The notes under the pieces were generated by a model. The model saw only the letters and a program-made list of their open reading frames with translations. It was not told the DNA's origin and did no database searches. The position numbers and the translations under genes are program-made. Below, piece after piece: positions 51,144 through 60,549 of a DNA stretch of 64,000 nucleotides (the stretch's first letter is position 1; the number at the start of each line of letters is the position of its first letter). This stretch comes from Tamaricihabitans halophyticus (GTDB taxonomy: Bacteria; Actinomycetota; Actinomycetes; Mycobacteriales; Pseudonocardiaceae), in contig NZ_SLXQ01000008.1 of assembly GCF_004340875.1 (NCBI RefSeq), positions 209,173 to 273,172 on the forward strand, in the 5' to 3' direction.

Positions 51144-52076
51144 GTGGCTAGAGCTTGGATTGCGTGGGCCGCGCTCGGCGTGGTCTATGTGGTGTGGGGG
51201 TCGACGTACCTGGCGATTCGGTATCTGGTCGGTTCGCTACCGCCGGTACTGGGTACCGGCATCCGATTCGGGTTTGCTGGCCCGATCCTGGTGTTGCTCG
51301 TCGTGCTGTTCGCCGGACGCTCAGCGTTCCGGATGACCAGAGCCCAGTTCGGTTCGGCGGCTCTGGTGGGGCTGCTGCTCGCGGGTGGTGGGCAGGGCAT
51401 GCTCGCCGTGTCCGAGACGCAGGTCTCCTCTGGGTTGGCCGCGCTGCTCGTCGCCTGCGTACCGCTGTACGTGATCGTGCTCCGGCGGCTGTTCGGTGAG
51501 CGCCCGCCGATGATCACCTTGCTCGGAGTGGGTATCGGCCTGCTCGGGCTGGTCGTTTTGCTGTCCGGGGAGACCGGCGGTGGGGCACACGGCTCGGCCT
51601 GGTGGGGCCCGTGGCTCGTGTTGCTCGGTGCGCTCAGCTGGGCCGTCGGTTCGGTGGCAAGCACGAAACTCCCGCTGCCCGCGAACACCTTCGCGACCTC
51701 GGCGGTGCAGCTGTGCGCCGCTGGTGTAGCACTGAGCGGATTTGGCCTGCTGCGCGGTGAGCGGATCGACTTCGCCGCCGTGCAAGCGGAGTCCTGGCTC
51801 GGTCTCGGCTACCTGATCGTGTTCGGCTCGCTGGTGGCCTACAGCGCCTATGTGTACGTACTCGGCAAGCTGCCGGTGTCTACTGTGGCCACCTACGCCT
51901 ACGTGAATCCGATGATCGCCGTGTTGCTCGGCGTGGTGATCGCGGACGAGCGGTTCGGCCTCACCCAGCTGGCCGGTGGCGGTCTGGTACTGGTGGCCGT
52001 GCTCGTCGTGCTGCGCGCCGAACAGCGCGCCAAGGCGCGGGCCGCCGTCCGGGACACCGCCCCGGTAGGCCGATAA
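51144..52076 (+). CDS. EamA family transporter (DMT superfamily)
   Basis: A 310-residue membrane protein with ten hydrophobic segments in two EamA repeats. The first is marked by YVVWGSTYLAIRYLV with the Pro-rich SLPPVLGTGIRF loop, the second by AYSAYVYVLGKLPVSTVATYAYVNP. Members export amino acids, purines or other metabolites; substrate unknown. GTG 51144 follows AAAGGTG. A second EamA gene is at 62232-63203. Confidence 0.92.
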   Translation: MARAWIAWAALGVVYVVWGSTYLAIRYLVGSLPPVLGTGIRFGFAGPILVLLVVLFAGRSAFRMTRAQFGSAALVGLLLAGGGQGMLAVSETQVSSGLAALLVACVPLYVIVLRRLFGERPPMITLLGVGIGLLGLVVLLSGETGGGAHGSAWWGPWLVLLGALSWAVGSVASTKLPLPANTFATSAVQLCAAGVALSGFGLLRGERIDFAAVQAESWLGLGYLIVFGSLVAYSAYVYVLGKLPVSTVATYAYVNPMIAVLLGVVIADERFGLTQLAGGGLVLVAVLVVLRAEQRAKARAAVRDTAPVGR

Positions 52077-52111
52077 GGGACTGTCGTACCCGCCTGGCAA
52101 GGTGTGCCAGC

Positions 52112-53323
52112 GTGCAGACGATCAGCCTTCCGACGGCACGCCGGATCGCGCTCGCCGCGCAGGGGTTCGCCGATCGGCGGCCAGCAGGGCCGGTGAACCG
52201 GCAGCAGCTGCGGCGGGTGCTGAACCGCATCCAGCTGCTCCAGCTCGATTCGGTGAACGTCGCGGTCCGCGCGCATTACGCGCCGCTGTTCAGCCGGCTA
52301 GGGGCATATCCCCGGCAGGTGGTGGATGACGCGGCGTGGACGCACAGCGCCCGCCGGCCCCGAATGCTGGTGGAGTACTGGGCACACGAGGCGAGCCTGG
52401 TACCGGTGCAGGACTGGCCGCTGCTGCGGTCCGGCGCGAAACGGCCGGGCTGGTGGCGGGGTTACGGCGCGCTCGCCGAGCGCAGTCCCACGCTGGTGGA
52501 CGAGGTGCGCGCCGCGGTAGCCGAACTCGGGCCGGTCGGCGCTGGCGCGCTGGAGCGCGAGTTGGGCGGCGATCGCGGCGGCGGGCCCGGCGCCTGGTGG
52601 GAACGCAGCGATATCAAGAAGATCTGCGAATGGCTGTTCGGGATCGGCGAGCTCACCACTGGCGAGCGCCAGGGTTTCGAACGGCGCTACGACCTGACCG
52701 AGCGGGTGATCCCGCCCGATATTCGGCACCGTGCGGTGAGTCCGGAGCAGGGTGCCCGCGAACTGATCAGCAAGGCCGCGGCGGCACTGGGGGTGGCCAC
52801 CGAGCCGGATCTACGGGACTACTACCGGCTGAGTCCGGAGCTCAGTCAGCGCGCGGTGGCCGAGCTCGTCGAAGACGGCGCGCTGGAACCGGTGCAGGTG
52901 GCCGGCTGGCGGCAACCCGCGTACCGCGACCCGCGGGTCCGCGCCCCACGGCGGGTGCCGGCCCGCGCGCTGCTGTGCCCGTTCGACCCACTGATCTGGG
53001 AGCGTGCCCGTACCGAGCGGCTGTTCGACTTCCGGTATCGCATCGAGATCTACGTTCCCGAGGCCAAGCGGGTGTACGGCTACTACGTGTTCCCGTTTCT
53101 GCTCGACGAACGCCTGGTGGCGCGGGTCGATCTGAAAGCGGACCGGGAGCGCGGCGTGCTGTGGGTACGTTCCGCTTTCGCCGAGCCAGCGGTCGAGCAC
53201 CAGCGGGTCGCCGCGGAACTGGCTGCCGAACTGGCCGAGATGGCCCGCTGGCTCGAACTGGACGGCCTGGTGGTCGACGACCGCGGAGACCTGGCCCGGG
53301 CGCTGCGAGCGGCCGTCGGTTGA
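52112..53323 (+). CDS. Winged-helix DNA glycosylase family protein (YcaQ/AlkX-like)
   Basis: A 403-residue protein of the HTH_42/YcaQ family: LLQLDSVNVAVRAHYAPLFSRLG near the N-terminus, EYWAHEASLVP, and the C-terminal CPFDPLIWERARTERLFDFRYRIEIYVPEAKRVYGYYV segment read in short pieces. Family members include AlkZ/AlkX, which unhook interstrand crosslinks and alkylated bases; many actinobacterial members are untested. GTG 52112 is 35 bases after the EamA gene, so cotranscription is possible. Confidence 0.85.
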   Translation: MQTISLPTARRIALAAQGFADRRPAGPVNRQQLRRVLNRIQLLQLDSVNVAVRAHYAPLFSRLGAYPRQVVDDAAWTHSARRPRMLVEYWAHEASLVPVQDWPLLRSGAKRPGWWRGYGALAERSPTLVDEVRAAVAELGPVGAGALERELGGDRGGGPGAWWERSDIKKICEWLFGIGELTTGERQGFERRYDLTERVIPPDIRHRAVSPEQGARELISKAAAALGVATEPDLRDYYRLSPELSQRAVAELVEDGALEPVQVAGWRQPAYRDPRVRAPRRVPARALLCPFDPLIWERARTERLFDFRYRIEIYVPEAKRVYGYYVFPFLLDERLVARVDLKADRERGVLWVRSAFAEPAVEHQRVAAELAAELAEMARWLELDGLVVDDRGDLARALRAAVG

Positions 53324-53339
53324 CCGCCCGCCGCGGTCG

Positions 53340-54269
53340 TCAGCTGCCAGCGCTGGTGATCAGTACGTTGCCGGAGCCGCTGCGCGCCCGGACGCGCAGT
53401 GTCGGTCGTTCATTCGCCGGTTGTTCGGCGACCTCCAAGTCGCTACGTACCGTTCCACCGGTCGACGCCAGATCCACTTCGGCTTCCACGCCGGAGCGGA
53501 TGGCGACCTGGATCTCGCCGGAGCCGGTGCCGATCTCGAGGTAGTCGTGCATCGCGTCGGTTACGGTCACATCGCCGTTTCCGGTGCGCACTCTGGTAGG
53601 CGCCGAGACACTACCCAGCCGGACATCTCCACTGCCACTGGTGATCGTCGCGGGCCCCTCGCAGGCTCCGGTGTCGACGTCACCACTACCGGTGCGGATC
53701 CGCAGATGTTCGGCACAGGTGCCCAACCGCACGTAGCCCGCGCCGGTGCGCACCGAGGTCGCGGATTCGGTATCGCCGGCGGTCAGGTTGCCCGAACCGC
53801 TCGCGGTGTCCACTTTGCCCGCGGTACCGCTGATCGTCACATCGGCATCCCCGCTGCGCACGGTGAGATCGCTGCCGCGCGGCGCGTGCACGGTTATCGC
53901 GAGCGGAATCCCACGTAGCGGCATGGACTTCGCCGGAGCGCGGACGAGCAGACGGCCGCCGGTCATATCGATCCGCGTCTCGCGCACGGCCGCCGCCGGA
54001 TCGGCGCGGCCAGCCTGCACCGTGTCGGCCACCTGTGGGAACTGCTCGCCGACCCAGTTGAGGATGCTGGAGATGCCATCCGCCCAGGATCCCTCCGGGC
54101 CGGGCACGTGTCGTACGTCGACCCGCGCCGCGTCCTCCTCCGTCAGCACGACCTCGACTCGGCCGGATCCAGTGCTGATGTCCAGCTCGATCGGACCGTC
54201 CACTGTGAACTCTTGGCTGCGCACCGTGGCTGGCTGCTCGCCGGCGGCTTCAGCCGTCTCTTCGGTCAT
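53340..54269 (-). CDS. DUF4097 family beta-strand repeat protein
   Basis: A 309-residue protein whose C-terminal two-thirds are repeats of about 18 residues with the pattern TGSGDV or SGSGDV (VDTASGSGN, RIRTGSGDVDTG, TITSGSGDVRLG, RVRTGNGDVTV, EIGTGSGEIQV), which form a right-handed beta-solenoid (DUF4097/adhesin-like). No signal peptide or membrane anchor. Function unknown. The start is ATG 54269 with AGGAG nine bases upstream. It follows the RHH regulator by 45 bases on the same strand and probably belongs to that autoregulated operon. Confidence 0.85.
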   Translation of the reverse strand: MTEETAEAAGEQPATVRSQEFTVDGPIELDISTGSGRVEVVLTEEDAARVDVRHVPGPEGSWADGISSILNWVGEQFPQVADTVQAGRADPAAAVRETRIDMTGGRLLVRAPAKSMPLRGIPLAITVHAPRGSDLTVRSGDADVTISGTAGKVDTASGSGNLTAGDTESATSVRTGAGYVRLGTCAEHLRIRTGSGDVDTGACEGPATITSGSGDVRLGSVSAPTRVRTGNGDVTVTDAMHDYLEIGTGSGEIQVAIRSGVEAEVDLASTGGTVRSDLEVAEQPANERPTLRVRARSGSGNVLITSAGS

Positions 54270-54314
54270 CAGGGCGCACTCCTTTCTATTCGTACCTGCT
54301 CGTCCGTTGCGACC

Positions 54315-54914
54315 TCAGCCACGTACGTAGCCGTGTAGTCGGGAACCGCCGCCCGGCCAGTCGCCCCACGGGCCACCGCGATCCCCGTCGCGCCTCCCGC
54401 GGGCCCGCCCGCGACCGCGCCCGTGCTGCCCATGGCCGCGCTCGTGCATCCAGCGCAGCTGTTCCTTGCCATGCAACGCGCCTTGTACGGCCTGCGTCAC
54501 ATAGCTGTTCAGTGACATGCCCTGGGCCGCGGCGGCCTCTTCGGCCTTGCCCTTGAGTTCGTCGAACAGGCGCAGGGTGATCCTGCTGATATCGCCGCCA
54601 TCGATCGGCGGGGTCACCGGCGGCTCGGTGTCCTCGGGGAATTCGTCCGCTCGCGGTTCATGCGCCTCGGTGTCCGAACGGGTGACCACGACGCGCACAT
54701 CGCGGCCGTCCAGTCGGACATCCACGATGTGGTCTTCCAGGGAGGCGGTCACTTCGGCGGCGAGATCGGACAGCGCGTTCATGATGGCCAGTCGAGCGGA
54801 CGGCTCGAGCGCCGCGGACAGCATCGCGGCTGCCCGCCGGGTTTGTTCGTCACCCGCCGCCGCGGCGGCGGTGAGGTCCTCGCGAAGCGAGGCGACATAT
54901 GCTGAAACGTCCAT
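54315..54914 (-). CDS. Ribbon-helix-helix regulator (HicB/Arc-like) with an RG-rich tail
   Basis: A 199-residue protein. Residues about 108-150 form a ribbon-helix-helix domain (ISRITLRLFDELKGKAEEAA, then QGMSLNSYVTQAVQGAL). The N-terminal part is helical and acidic with a beta strand (HIVDVRLDGRDVRVVV), and the C-terminal tail is rich in Arg, Gly and His. HicB-type RHH proteins repress their own operons; no HicA toxin is nearby, and the partner is a DUF4097 gene. ATG 54914 lies just after a perfect 10-base inverted repeat. Confidence 0.85.
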   Translation of the reverse strand: MDVSAYVASLREDLTAAAAAGDEQTRRAAAMLSAALEPSARLAIMNALSDLAAEVTASLEDHIVDVRLDGRDVRVVVTRSDTEAHEPRADEFPEDTEPPVTPPIDGGDISRITLRLFDELKGKAEEAAAAQGMSLNSYVTQAVQGALHGKEQLRWMHERGHGQHGRGRGRARGRRDGDRGGPWGDWPGGGSRLHGYVRG

Positions 54915-54922
54915 GACGTCAT

Positions 54923-54946
54923 CATGACACCACTTATGGTGTCATG
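54923..54946. promoter_or_regulatory. Perfect palindromic operator/promoter of the RHH operon
   Basis: CATGACACCA and TGGTGTCATG are perfect ten-base arms around CTTA. On the minus strand TTGCAT (54948-54943 side) and CATGAT are about 17 bases apart, so the palindrome fills the promoter spacer and the message would be nearly leaderless. It fits autorepression by the RHH protein. A second palindrome, ATGACGTCAT, covers the start codon. Confidence 0.6.
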
Positions 54947-55063
54947 CAAGTTTGATCTGACGTCGTAAGTTCGTGTTCGCGACGTCGGTGCGGCGTCTGT
55001 CGGTTCACGACTCAGTAACGGATAGGCTCTGCGGGCGGTATCGAAACGGGGCAGAAAGCGAGC

Positions 55064-55822
55064 ATGGTCATGGTCGAGTCGGTGTCACCGCGGGTGCGGC
55101 TGATTGCCAAAACGGAGTTCTTCCCGCCGGATGACGTCGCCTGGGAGACCGATGCCGACGGTGGCCAGGCGCTGGCGGAATTCGCCGGTCGGGCCTGCTA
55201 TCAGTCTTGGCGCAAGCCGAATCCGGTTACCGCGACCAACGCCGGGTACCTGCGGCACATCCTCGAGGTTGGTCATCTGTCCGTGCTCGAGCACGGCACC
55301 GTCACCTTCTACCTCACCGGTATCTCCCGTTCGCTCACCCATGAGCTGATCCGGCACCGGCATTTCTCCTACTCGCAACTGTCGCAGCGCTATGTGCCGG
55401 AGAAGGACGCCGCGATGGTGGAGCCGGACGTCATCGCCGACGATCCCGAGTTGCACGCGAAGTTCGTCGCGGCCTCGGACGCGGCCGTGGCTGCCTACAC
55501 CGACCTGCTTGCCGGGCTGCAGGAGCGGTTCGCCGACGAGTCGAACGCGACGTTGCGTCGCAAGCAGGCGCGGCAGGCGGCTCGGGCAATCCTGCCGAAT
55601 GCCACCGAGACCCGGATCGTGGTCACGGGAAACTACCGGGCATGGCGGCATTTCATCGCGATGCGCGCTACCGAGCAGGCCGATGTGGAGATCCGCGCGC
55701 TCGCGGTGGAATGTCTGCGGCAGCTGCAGAAGACCGCGGAGAACGTGTTCGCCGATTTCACCATCGCCGCGCTGCCGGACGGGACCGAGGTCGCGTCCAG
55801 CCCGCTGGTCACCGAAGGCTGA
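55064..55822 (+). CDS. thyX: Flavin-dependent thymidylate synthase ThyX
   Basis: A 252-residue enzyme making dTMP from dUMP with FAD and methylene-tetrahydrofolate. The signature [14 protein letters not shown] (97-110) is the ThyX motif, and the [25 protein letters not shown] segment in the C-terminal half binds dUMP/FAD; both are quoted in short pieces. Full length for the family. ATG 55064; an in-frame ATG two codons later is possible. thyX lies upstream of dapA and rnj as in mycobacteria, here with an ACT protein and two kinases between. Confidence 0.96.
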   Translation: MVMVESVSPRVRLIAKTEFFPPDDVAWETDADGGQALAEFAGRACYQSWRKPNPVTATNAGYLRHILEVGHLSVLEHGTVTFYLTGISRSLTHELIRHRHFSYSQLSQRYVPEKDAAMVEPDVIADDPELHAKFVAASDAAVAAYTDLLAGLQERFADESNATLRRKQARQAARAILPNATETRIVVTGNYRAWRHFIAMRATEQADVEIRALAVECLRQLQKTAENVFADFTIAALPDGTEVASSPLVTEG

Positions 55823-55828
55823 CCTGGC

Positions 55829-56227
55829 ATGAACCGTCTCGTGCTCGACGTGTTGCCTGGCGAGTACGCGGTGTTTCGCCGCGCTCCGGACGCCGAGGCG
55901 CCGACCGAGTTGTTCCGCTCGGCCGCCGATGGCCTGGTGGTGATCAGCCGGACGCCTCGGGAGATCTCCGTGGTCTGCCCCGCGGAGTTCGCCGATCGCG
56001 GCGCCGATTGTGAGCGGGGCTGGCGGGTGCTGACCGTGCGCGGACCGCTGGCGTTCACGCTGACCGGGATTCTCGCCGCGCTCACCGGGGAGCTGGCCGC
56101 CGCGGGCGTAGCGCTGTTCAGCGTGTCGAGTTTCGACACTGATCACATCCTGGTGAAAGCCGCGGACCTGGCGCGCGCGGTCGCCGCCCTGCGGGACGCG
56201 GGGCATGAGATCGCCGGAACGGTCTGA
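55829..56227 (+). CDS. ACT domain-containing protein (CASTOR/ACT_7 type)
   Basis: A 132-residue protein with two short ACT-like halves: LVLDVLPGEYAVFRRAPDA and DGLVVISRTPREISVVCP in the first, WRVLTVRGPLAFTLTGILAALT and ALFSVSSFDTDHILVKAAD in the second. This layout is that of CASTOR/ACT_7 amino-acid-binding proteins. Role unknown; it may sense an amino acid. ATG 55829 is six bases after thyX, probably cotranscribed. Confidence 0.85.
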   Translation: MNRLVLDVLPGEYAVFRRAPDAEAPTELFRSAADGLVVISRTPREISVVCPAEFADRGADCERGWRVLTVRGPLAFTLTGILAALTGELAAAGVALFSVSSFDTDHILVKAADLARAVAALRDAGHEIAGTV

Positions 56228-56289
56228 CTCGCCGGGAACCAGCAAGTCATCGCAGGCAGTCGTAAAGGGGGGACGACAGGAGGAATACG

Positions 56290-57852
56290 GTGAACCAACC
56301 CTCACCGCGGGACGGTATGGCCACGCAACAGTCAACCCAACCGGTGCAGCGAGTGATCGCCGGCAGATACGGTCTCGTTGGCGAGATCGGCCGCGGCGGA
56401 ATGGGCGTGGTGTGGCGCGCGGAGGACCGGGTGATCGGTCGCCAGGTGGCGATCAAGGAACTGCGCGTTCAGGGGACCGATTCGGCCGATGAGGTCGCGG
56501 TGTTCACCGAGCGGGTGCTTCGCGAGGTCCGGACCGGCGGTCGGCTGAACGATCCCGCGGTGGTCACCGTGTACGACGTGATCTCCGAGGGCGGGGCCAC
56601 ATACATCGTGATGGAGCTGGTCGCCGCGCCGACGCTGGCCGATCTGGTCCGTGACCACGGACCGATGCCGGCCGAGCAGGTCGCGGCGATCGGCGAGCAG
56701 GTGCTTTCCGCACTGCAGGCCGCGCACCAGTCCGGCGTGGTGCACCGGGACGTCAAACCGGGAAACGTGCTGGTGCTGCCGAACGGTCGGGTCAAACTCA
56801 CCGACTTCGGGATCGCCCAGGCGGTCGACGACCCTCGGCTGACCACCTCCGGGATGCTGGTCGGGTCGCCGGCTTTCATGGCGCCGGAGCGAATCGACGG
56901 TGCGGAGGCGACTCCGGCTGCCGACCTCTGGGCGCTCGGTGCGACCCTGTTCTTCGCGGTGGAGGGCACCGTTGCCTTCGAACGCAGCTCCACCGCCGCG
57001 ACCCTGCACGCGATCATGCACGAGGTTCCCTATCTCACCCGCTGCGGTGGCCCGCTCGCCTCGGTGATCACCGGTCTGTTGATCACCGCGCCGGACGCGC
57101 GGTTGACCGCCGACCAGGCGCGCGGGTTGCTGCAACTCGCCGCCAACCAGCAGGCCACGCCGCCGGCCGGCGCTCCGCCACAGACCGCGATGTACCAGGC
57201 GGCGCCTGGGAATCCGCAGACCATGCTGGCCACCGGGCCGAATGGCGCGCCGCGCCGGCGCACGCGCAAACCGTTGATCATCACCGGCGCGATCGTCGGG
57301 GTCGCCCTGTTGGTCGCCGGCGGGTTTCTTGGCAACTGGTTGTTCGGGCCGAGCGTGCCGAGCGCGATGCAGGAAACGATGACGTTCGGCGATGGCGGGC
57401 AGATCGAGGTGTTCGATGCGGACATCGACTACGCCGCCTGTTTCACCAATCAGCTACAGGAAGGTAGGGAGTACGGCGACAGCAACTCCACCGACTGCGA
57501 GGAGTTGCACGACATCGAGGTGATTGGCGGCGCGACCGTCATCGGCGGACCGACCAGAACGGAGATCGCCGATTCCAGCGACGGCGCCGAACTGCGGTCG
57601 CCGAATTATCCGGGTATCGACGAGCTGACCGACTACGCGCAGAGCTACTGCACGATGCTGTTCGATTCGAATCAGGTGGACTGGCCGGACAAGGCAAACA
57701 CGCTGTCGTACTACCCGCTGGTGCCCTCCCAGCAGGAATGGGACCAGAAGTTCAGCACTGACGAGGAATCTGGCAGCAACTCCGTGTACTGCGTCGTAGC
57801 GCAGCAGGACGGCAGCCAGTTCGAAGGCTCGGTGCGTCGCCCAACGAGCTAA
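56290..57852 (+). CDS. Receptor-type serine/threonine protein kinase
   Basis: A 520-residue PknB-like kinase. The N-terminal kinase domain has GEIGRGGMGVV, lysine 56 (VAIKELR), the catalytic HRDVKPGN (152-159), DFGIA (173-177) and APE. A Pro/Ala linker, a single transmembrane helix (about 327-350), and an extracellular domain of about 165 residues with four cysteines follow. The extracellular part (TDCEELHDIEV, NQVDWPDKANTL) resembles the septum-formation family domain and has no PASTA repeats. The start is GTG 56290 with AGGAGG upstream. A paralogue follows immediately. Confidence 0.92.
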   Translation: MNQPSPRDGMATQQSTQPVQRVIAGRYGLVGEIGRGGMGVVWRAEDRVIGRQVAIKELRVQGTDSADEVAVFTERVLREVRTGGRLNDPAVVTVYDVISEGGATYIVMELVAAPTLADLVRDHGPMPAEQVAAIGEQVLSALQAAHQSGVVHRDVKPGNVLVLPNGRVKLTDFGIAQAVDDPRLTTSGMLVGSPAFMAPERIDGAEATPAADLWALGATLFFAVEGTVAFERSSTAATLHAIMHEVPYLTRCGGPLASVITGLLITAPDARLTADQARGLLQLAANQQATPPAGAPPQTAMYQAAPGNPQTMLATGPNGAPRRRTRKPLIITGAIVGVALLVAGGFLGNWLFGPSVPSAMQETMTFGDGGQIEVFDADIDYAACFTNQLQEGREYGDSNSTDCEELHDIEVIGGATVIGGPTRTEIADSSDGAELRSPNYPGIDELTDYAQSYCTMLFDSNQVDWPDKANTLSYYPLVPSQQEWDQKFSTDEESGSNSVYCVVAQQDGSQFEGSVRRPTS

Positions 57853-57942
57853 CCCGGGCGGGGGAGTGCTGGGTATGATCCGGCCCTGCCCATGCCGCGT
57901 GCTGGGCATCGGCCGGTGGATCGCGAGCCTGTGAGGTAAAGC

Positions 57943-59514
57943 ATGTCCGATCATCCCACCCAGCCCGTGCCTCCCCGGATCATCGCCGATCGCTACACGT
58001 TGCTCGCCGAGCTCGGCAGGGGCGGCACCGGAGTGGTCTGGCGAGCCCTGGACCAGGTGATCGACCGCGAGGTGGCGATCAAGGAGCTGCGGTCGGTGGA
58101 CCGGTACGGTGCCGAACGGGACGGCATGGTGTTCGCCGAACGGGTGCTGCGTGAGGTGCGCACCGGCGGGCGGCTGAACGATCCGGCCGTGGTGGCGGTA
58201 CACGACGTGGTGGTCGAGACGGACGCGACGTACATCGTGATGGAGTTGGTCGCCGCGCCCACCCTGTCCGAGCTGGTCGCGCAACGCGGCCCGCTGCCTG
58301 GTGATCGGGCGGCCGAGATCGGCGAACAGCTGCTCGCCGCGTTGGACGCCGCGCACCAGGCGGGAATCGTGCACCGGGACGTGAAACCCGGCAATGTGCT
58401 GGTTCTCGACGACTGGCGGGTGAAGCTCACCGATTTCGGCATCGCCAGGGCGGTCGACGATCCACAACTGACGACCTCGGGCATGTTGGTCGGCTCGCCG
58501 GCCTTCATCGCGCCGGAACGCCTCGAAGGCGCCGAGGCCAGTCCAGCTTCGGATCTGTGGTCGCTTGGCGCGACGCTGTATTTCGCCGTGGAGGGGTTGC
58601 CGGCTTTCGAGCGCAGTACGGCGGCGGCCACATTGCACGCGGTGCTGCATGAGGTCCCATATCTGAGTCGCGCCAGTGGTCCGCTGGCCTCGGTGATCAG
58701 TGGTCTACTCGTCACCTCCGCGACGGCGCGAATGTCCACGGAACAGGCGCGCGGGCTGCTGCGGACGGCCGCGGCCGAACGGGTCGCGCCGGTAGCCGCG
58801 GAGCCACGGCCGATGCCGGAACAGTCGCCGATGCCGCTGGCCACCGGGCCGCACCCGGTGCGGCCAGAGCCGGGAAGGCATCCGGGCAGGCATCGATGGC
58901 GTTACGCCACGGCCGCGACGGTGGCGGCGATTGCGTTGGTGTTCGCCGGCGGCCTGCTTGACCGGATCCTGTTCGCGCCAACCACGGATCCGCGGTCCGG
59001 CGCGGTGGCACCGGGCGGCCAGGCCCAGGAACCGGACTCGCCCGCGCTGGCGGAGGTGTGGACCTACGGTGAAGGTGGCGATATCCCGTTCTTCTACTAT
59101 CCGGACCTGGATAGCGGCAGCTGTATCCGCGAGGTGCGCCGATACGGGAACATCGAACCCGAGGATGCCGTGGACTGCGCCGAACCGCATGCCGCGGAGG
59201 TGTTCACCACGATGGGCACCTTGGACAATCCGCTTGCCGGCGACACGTTCCCTACCCCGGACTACCCGGGTACGCAGACCCTCGCGGCGGCCGCGGAAGG
59301 CTGGTGCACGTTGTATTTCACATCAAACCAAGTGCGGTACAAGGATAAGCAGGAGACGCTGCGCTACCGCGCGGTTGTTCCATCCAGACAGCACTGGCTC
59401 GAAAAATCCTCCGGCGGCGCGAGTCCGGACGATGTTGATCGGCGCGTGTTCTGCTTCGTGGACCGCGCCGATGGTGGTCAACTCGACGGATCGGTGCTGG
59501 CGGAACGGAACTGA
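57943..59514 (+). CDS. Receptor-type serine/threonine protein kinase, tandem paralogue
   Basis: A 523-residue kinase built like its neighbour: GRGGTGVV loop, lysine 47 (VAIKELR), HRDVKPGN (144-151), DFGIA, APE, transmembrane helix (about 325-343), then a four-cysteine extracellular domain with VDCAEPHAAEVF and SNQVRYKDKQETL. The domains align throughout, so the pair arose by tandem duplication; the extracellular parts have diverged most, which suggests different signals. ATG 57943. No PASTA or other known sensor repeats. Confidence 0.92.
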   Translation: MSDHPTQPVPPRIIADRYTLLAELGRGGTGVVWRALDQVIDREVAIKELRSVDRYGAERDGMVFAERVLREVRTGGRLNDPAVVAVHDVVVETDATYIVMELVAAPTLSELVAQRGPLPGDRAAEIGEQLLAALDAAHQAGIVHRDVKPGNVLVLDDWRVKLTDFGIARAVDDPQLTTSGMLVGSPAFIAPERLEGAEASPASDLWSLGATLYFAVEGLPAFERSTAAATLHAVLHEVPYLSRASGPLASVISGLLVTSATARMSTEQARGLLRTAAAERVAPVAAEPRPMPEQSPMPLATGPHPVRPEPGRHPGRHRWRYATAATVAAIALVFAGGLLDRILFAPTTDPRSGAVAPGGQAQEPDSPALAEVWTYGEGGDIPFFYYPDLDSGSCIREVRRYGNIEPEDAVDCAEPHAAEVFTTMGTLDNPLAGDTFPTPDYPGTQTLAAAAEGWCTLYFTSNQVRYKDKQETLRYRAVVPSRQHWLEKSSGGASPDDVDRRVFCFVDRADGGQLDGSVLAERN

Positions 59515-59519
59515 CGCGG

Positions 59520-59525
59520 TAGCGT
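59520..59525 (+). promoter_or_regulatory. -10 element (TAGCGT) of a leaderless dapA promoter
   Basis: TAGCGT ends exactly seven bases before ATG 59533, as in the ribF case, with no ribosome-binding site. Confidence 0.5.
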
Positions 59526-59532
59526 CGGCACC

Positions 59533-60549
59533 ATGACACCACCTTGCCCCAGTGCTGCGCCCGGTCGGCCATTCGGGCGCGTGTTGACCGCGATGGCCAC
59601 GCCCTTCGACTCCGCGGGAACGCTCGATCTGGACAAAGCCGCCGCGCTGGCCAACCAGCTGGTCGAGCTGGGCTGTGACGGTCTGGTCCTTGGCGGGACC
59701 ACCGGGGAATCACCGACGACCACCGATGCGGAGAAGACCGAGCTGATTCGCGCGGTCCGTGGCGCCGTTGGCGACCAGGTCACGCTGGTCGCCGGCGCGG
59801 GCACCTACGACACCGCGCACAGCGTGCGGCAAGCCAAGGACGCCGAGCGGGCCGGTGCGAATGGTCTGCTCGTCGTGACCCCGTATTACTCGCGGCCACC
59901 GCAGGCGGGGGTGCTCGCGCATTTCACCACGGTCGCCGACGCCACCGAGTTGCCGGTGATGCTCTACGACATCCCGCCGAGGTCGGTCGTGCCGATCGCG
60001 GTGGATACGCTGCGCCGGCTCGCCGAGCATCCGCGCATCCTTGCGGTCAAGGACGCCAAGGGCGACCTGATCGCCGGCAGTGAGGTGCTTGCCAGCACCG
60101 ACCTCGCGTACTACTCCGGCGATGACGGGCTGAACCTGCCGTGGCTGTCCATTGGCGCCGTCGGCATGGTGAGCGTGATCGGCCATGTGGTCGCCAACCG
60201 GCTACGGTCGATGTTGGACAGCTACGAGGGTGGCGACGTCAGCGCGGCCAAGACGGTCCACACCGGACTTATTCCGGTACTCAGGGCGTTCAGTAGGGTG
60301 GGCGGCGTGATCTTCGTGAAAACGGCGCTGCGGCTGCGCGGCAACGATATCGGCGACCCCCGGTTGCCGCTGCCGCCGGCGACCGAGGAGCAGGTACAGG
60401 CGATCGCTGGAGACCTGGCCGAGGCGGGAGTGCCGCTGGCCGAGTCGCCCAGTTCGGATCTGGCCGCGGCACGAGTGGCCCGGCACGACGCGGCGGCCGC
60501 CTACGTCACGCCGACCACGCATACCAGTACCGGGGCGGTGCATCCGTGA
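59533..60549 (+). CDS. dapA: 4-hydroxy-tetrahydrodipicolinate synthase DapA
   Basis: A 338-residue TIM-barrel enzyme condensing pyruvate with aspartate semialdehyde, the first step of the diaminopimelate/lysine branch. It has GGTTGESPT, the tyrosine in LYDIPPRS (144-151), and the Schiff-base lysine 173 in AVKDAKGDL. Slightly longer than most at the C-terminus. A leaderless start is likely at ATG 59533. rnj follows with a GTGA overlap, the conserved dapA-rnj pair. Confidence 0.96.
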   Translation: MTPPCPSAAPGRPFGRVLTAMATPFDSAGTLDLDKAAALANQLVELGCDGLVLGGTTGESPTTTDAEKTELIRAVRGAVGDQVTLVAGAGTYDTAHSVRQAKDAERAGANGLLVVTPYYSRPPQAGVLAHFTTVADATELPVMLYDIPPRSVVPIAVDTLRRLAEHPRILAVKDAKGDLIAGSEVLASTDLAYYSGDDGLNLPWLSIGAVGMVSVIGHVVANRLRSMLDSYEGGDVSAAKTVHTGLIPVLRAFSRVGGVIFVKTALRLRGNDIGDPRLPLPPATEEQVQAIAGDLAEAGVPLAESPSSDLAAARVARHDAAAAYVTPTTHTSTGAVHP

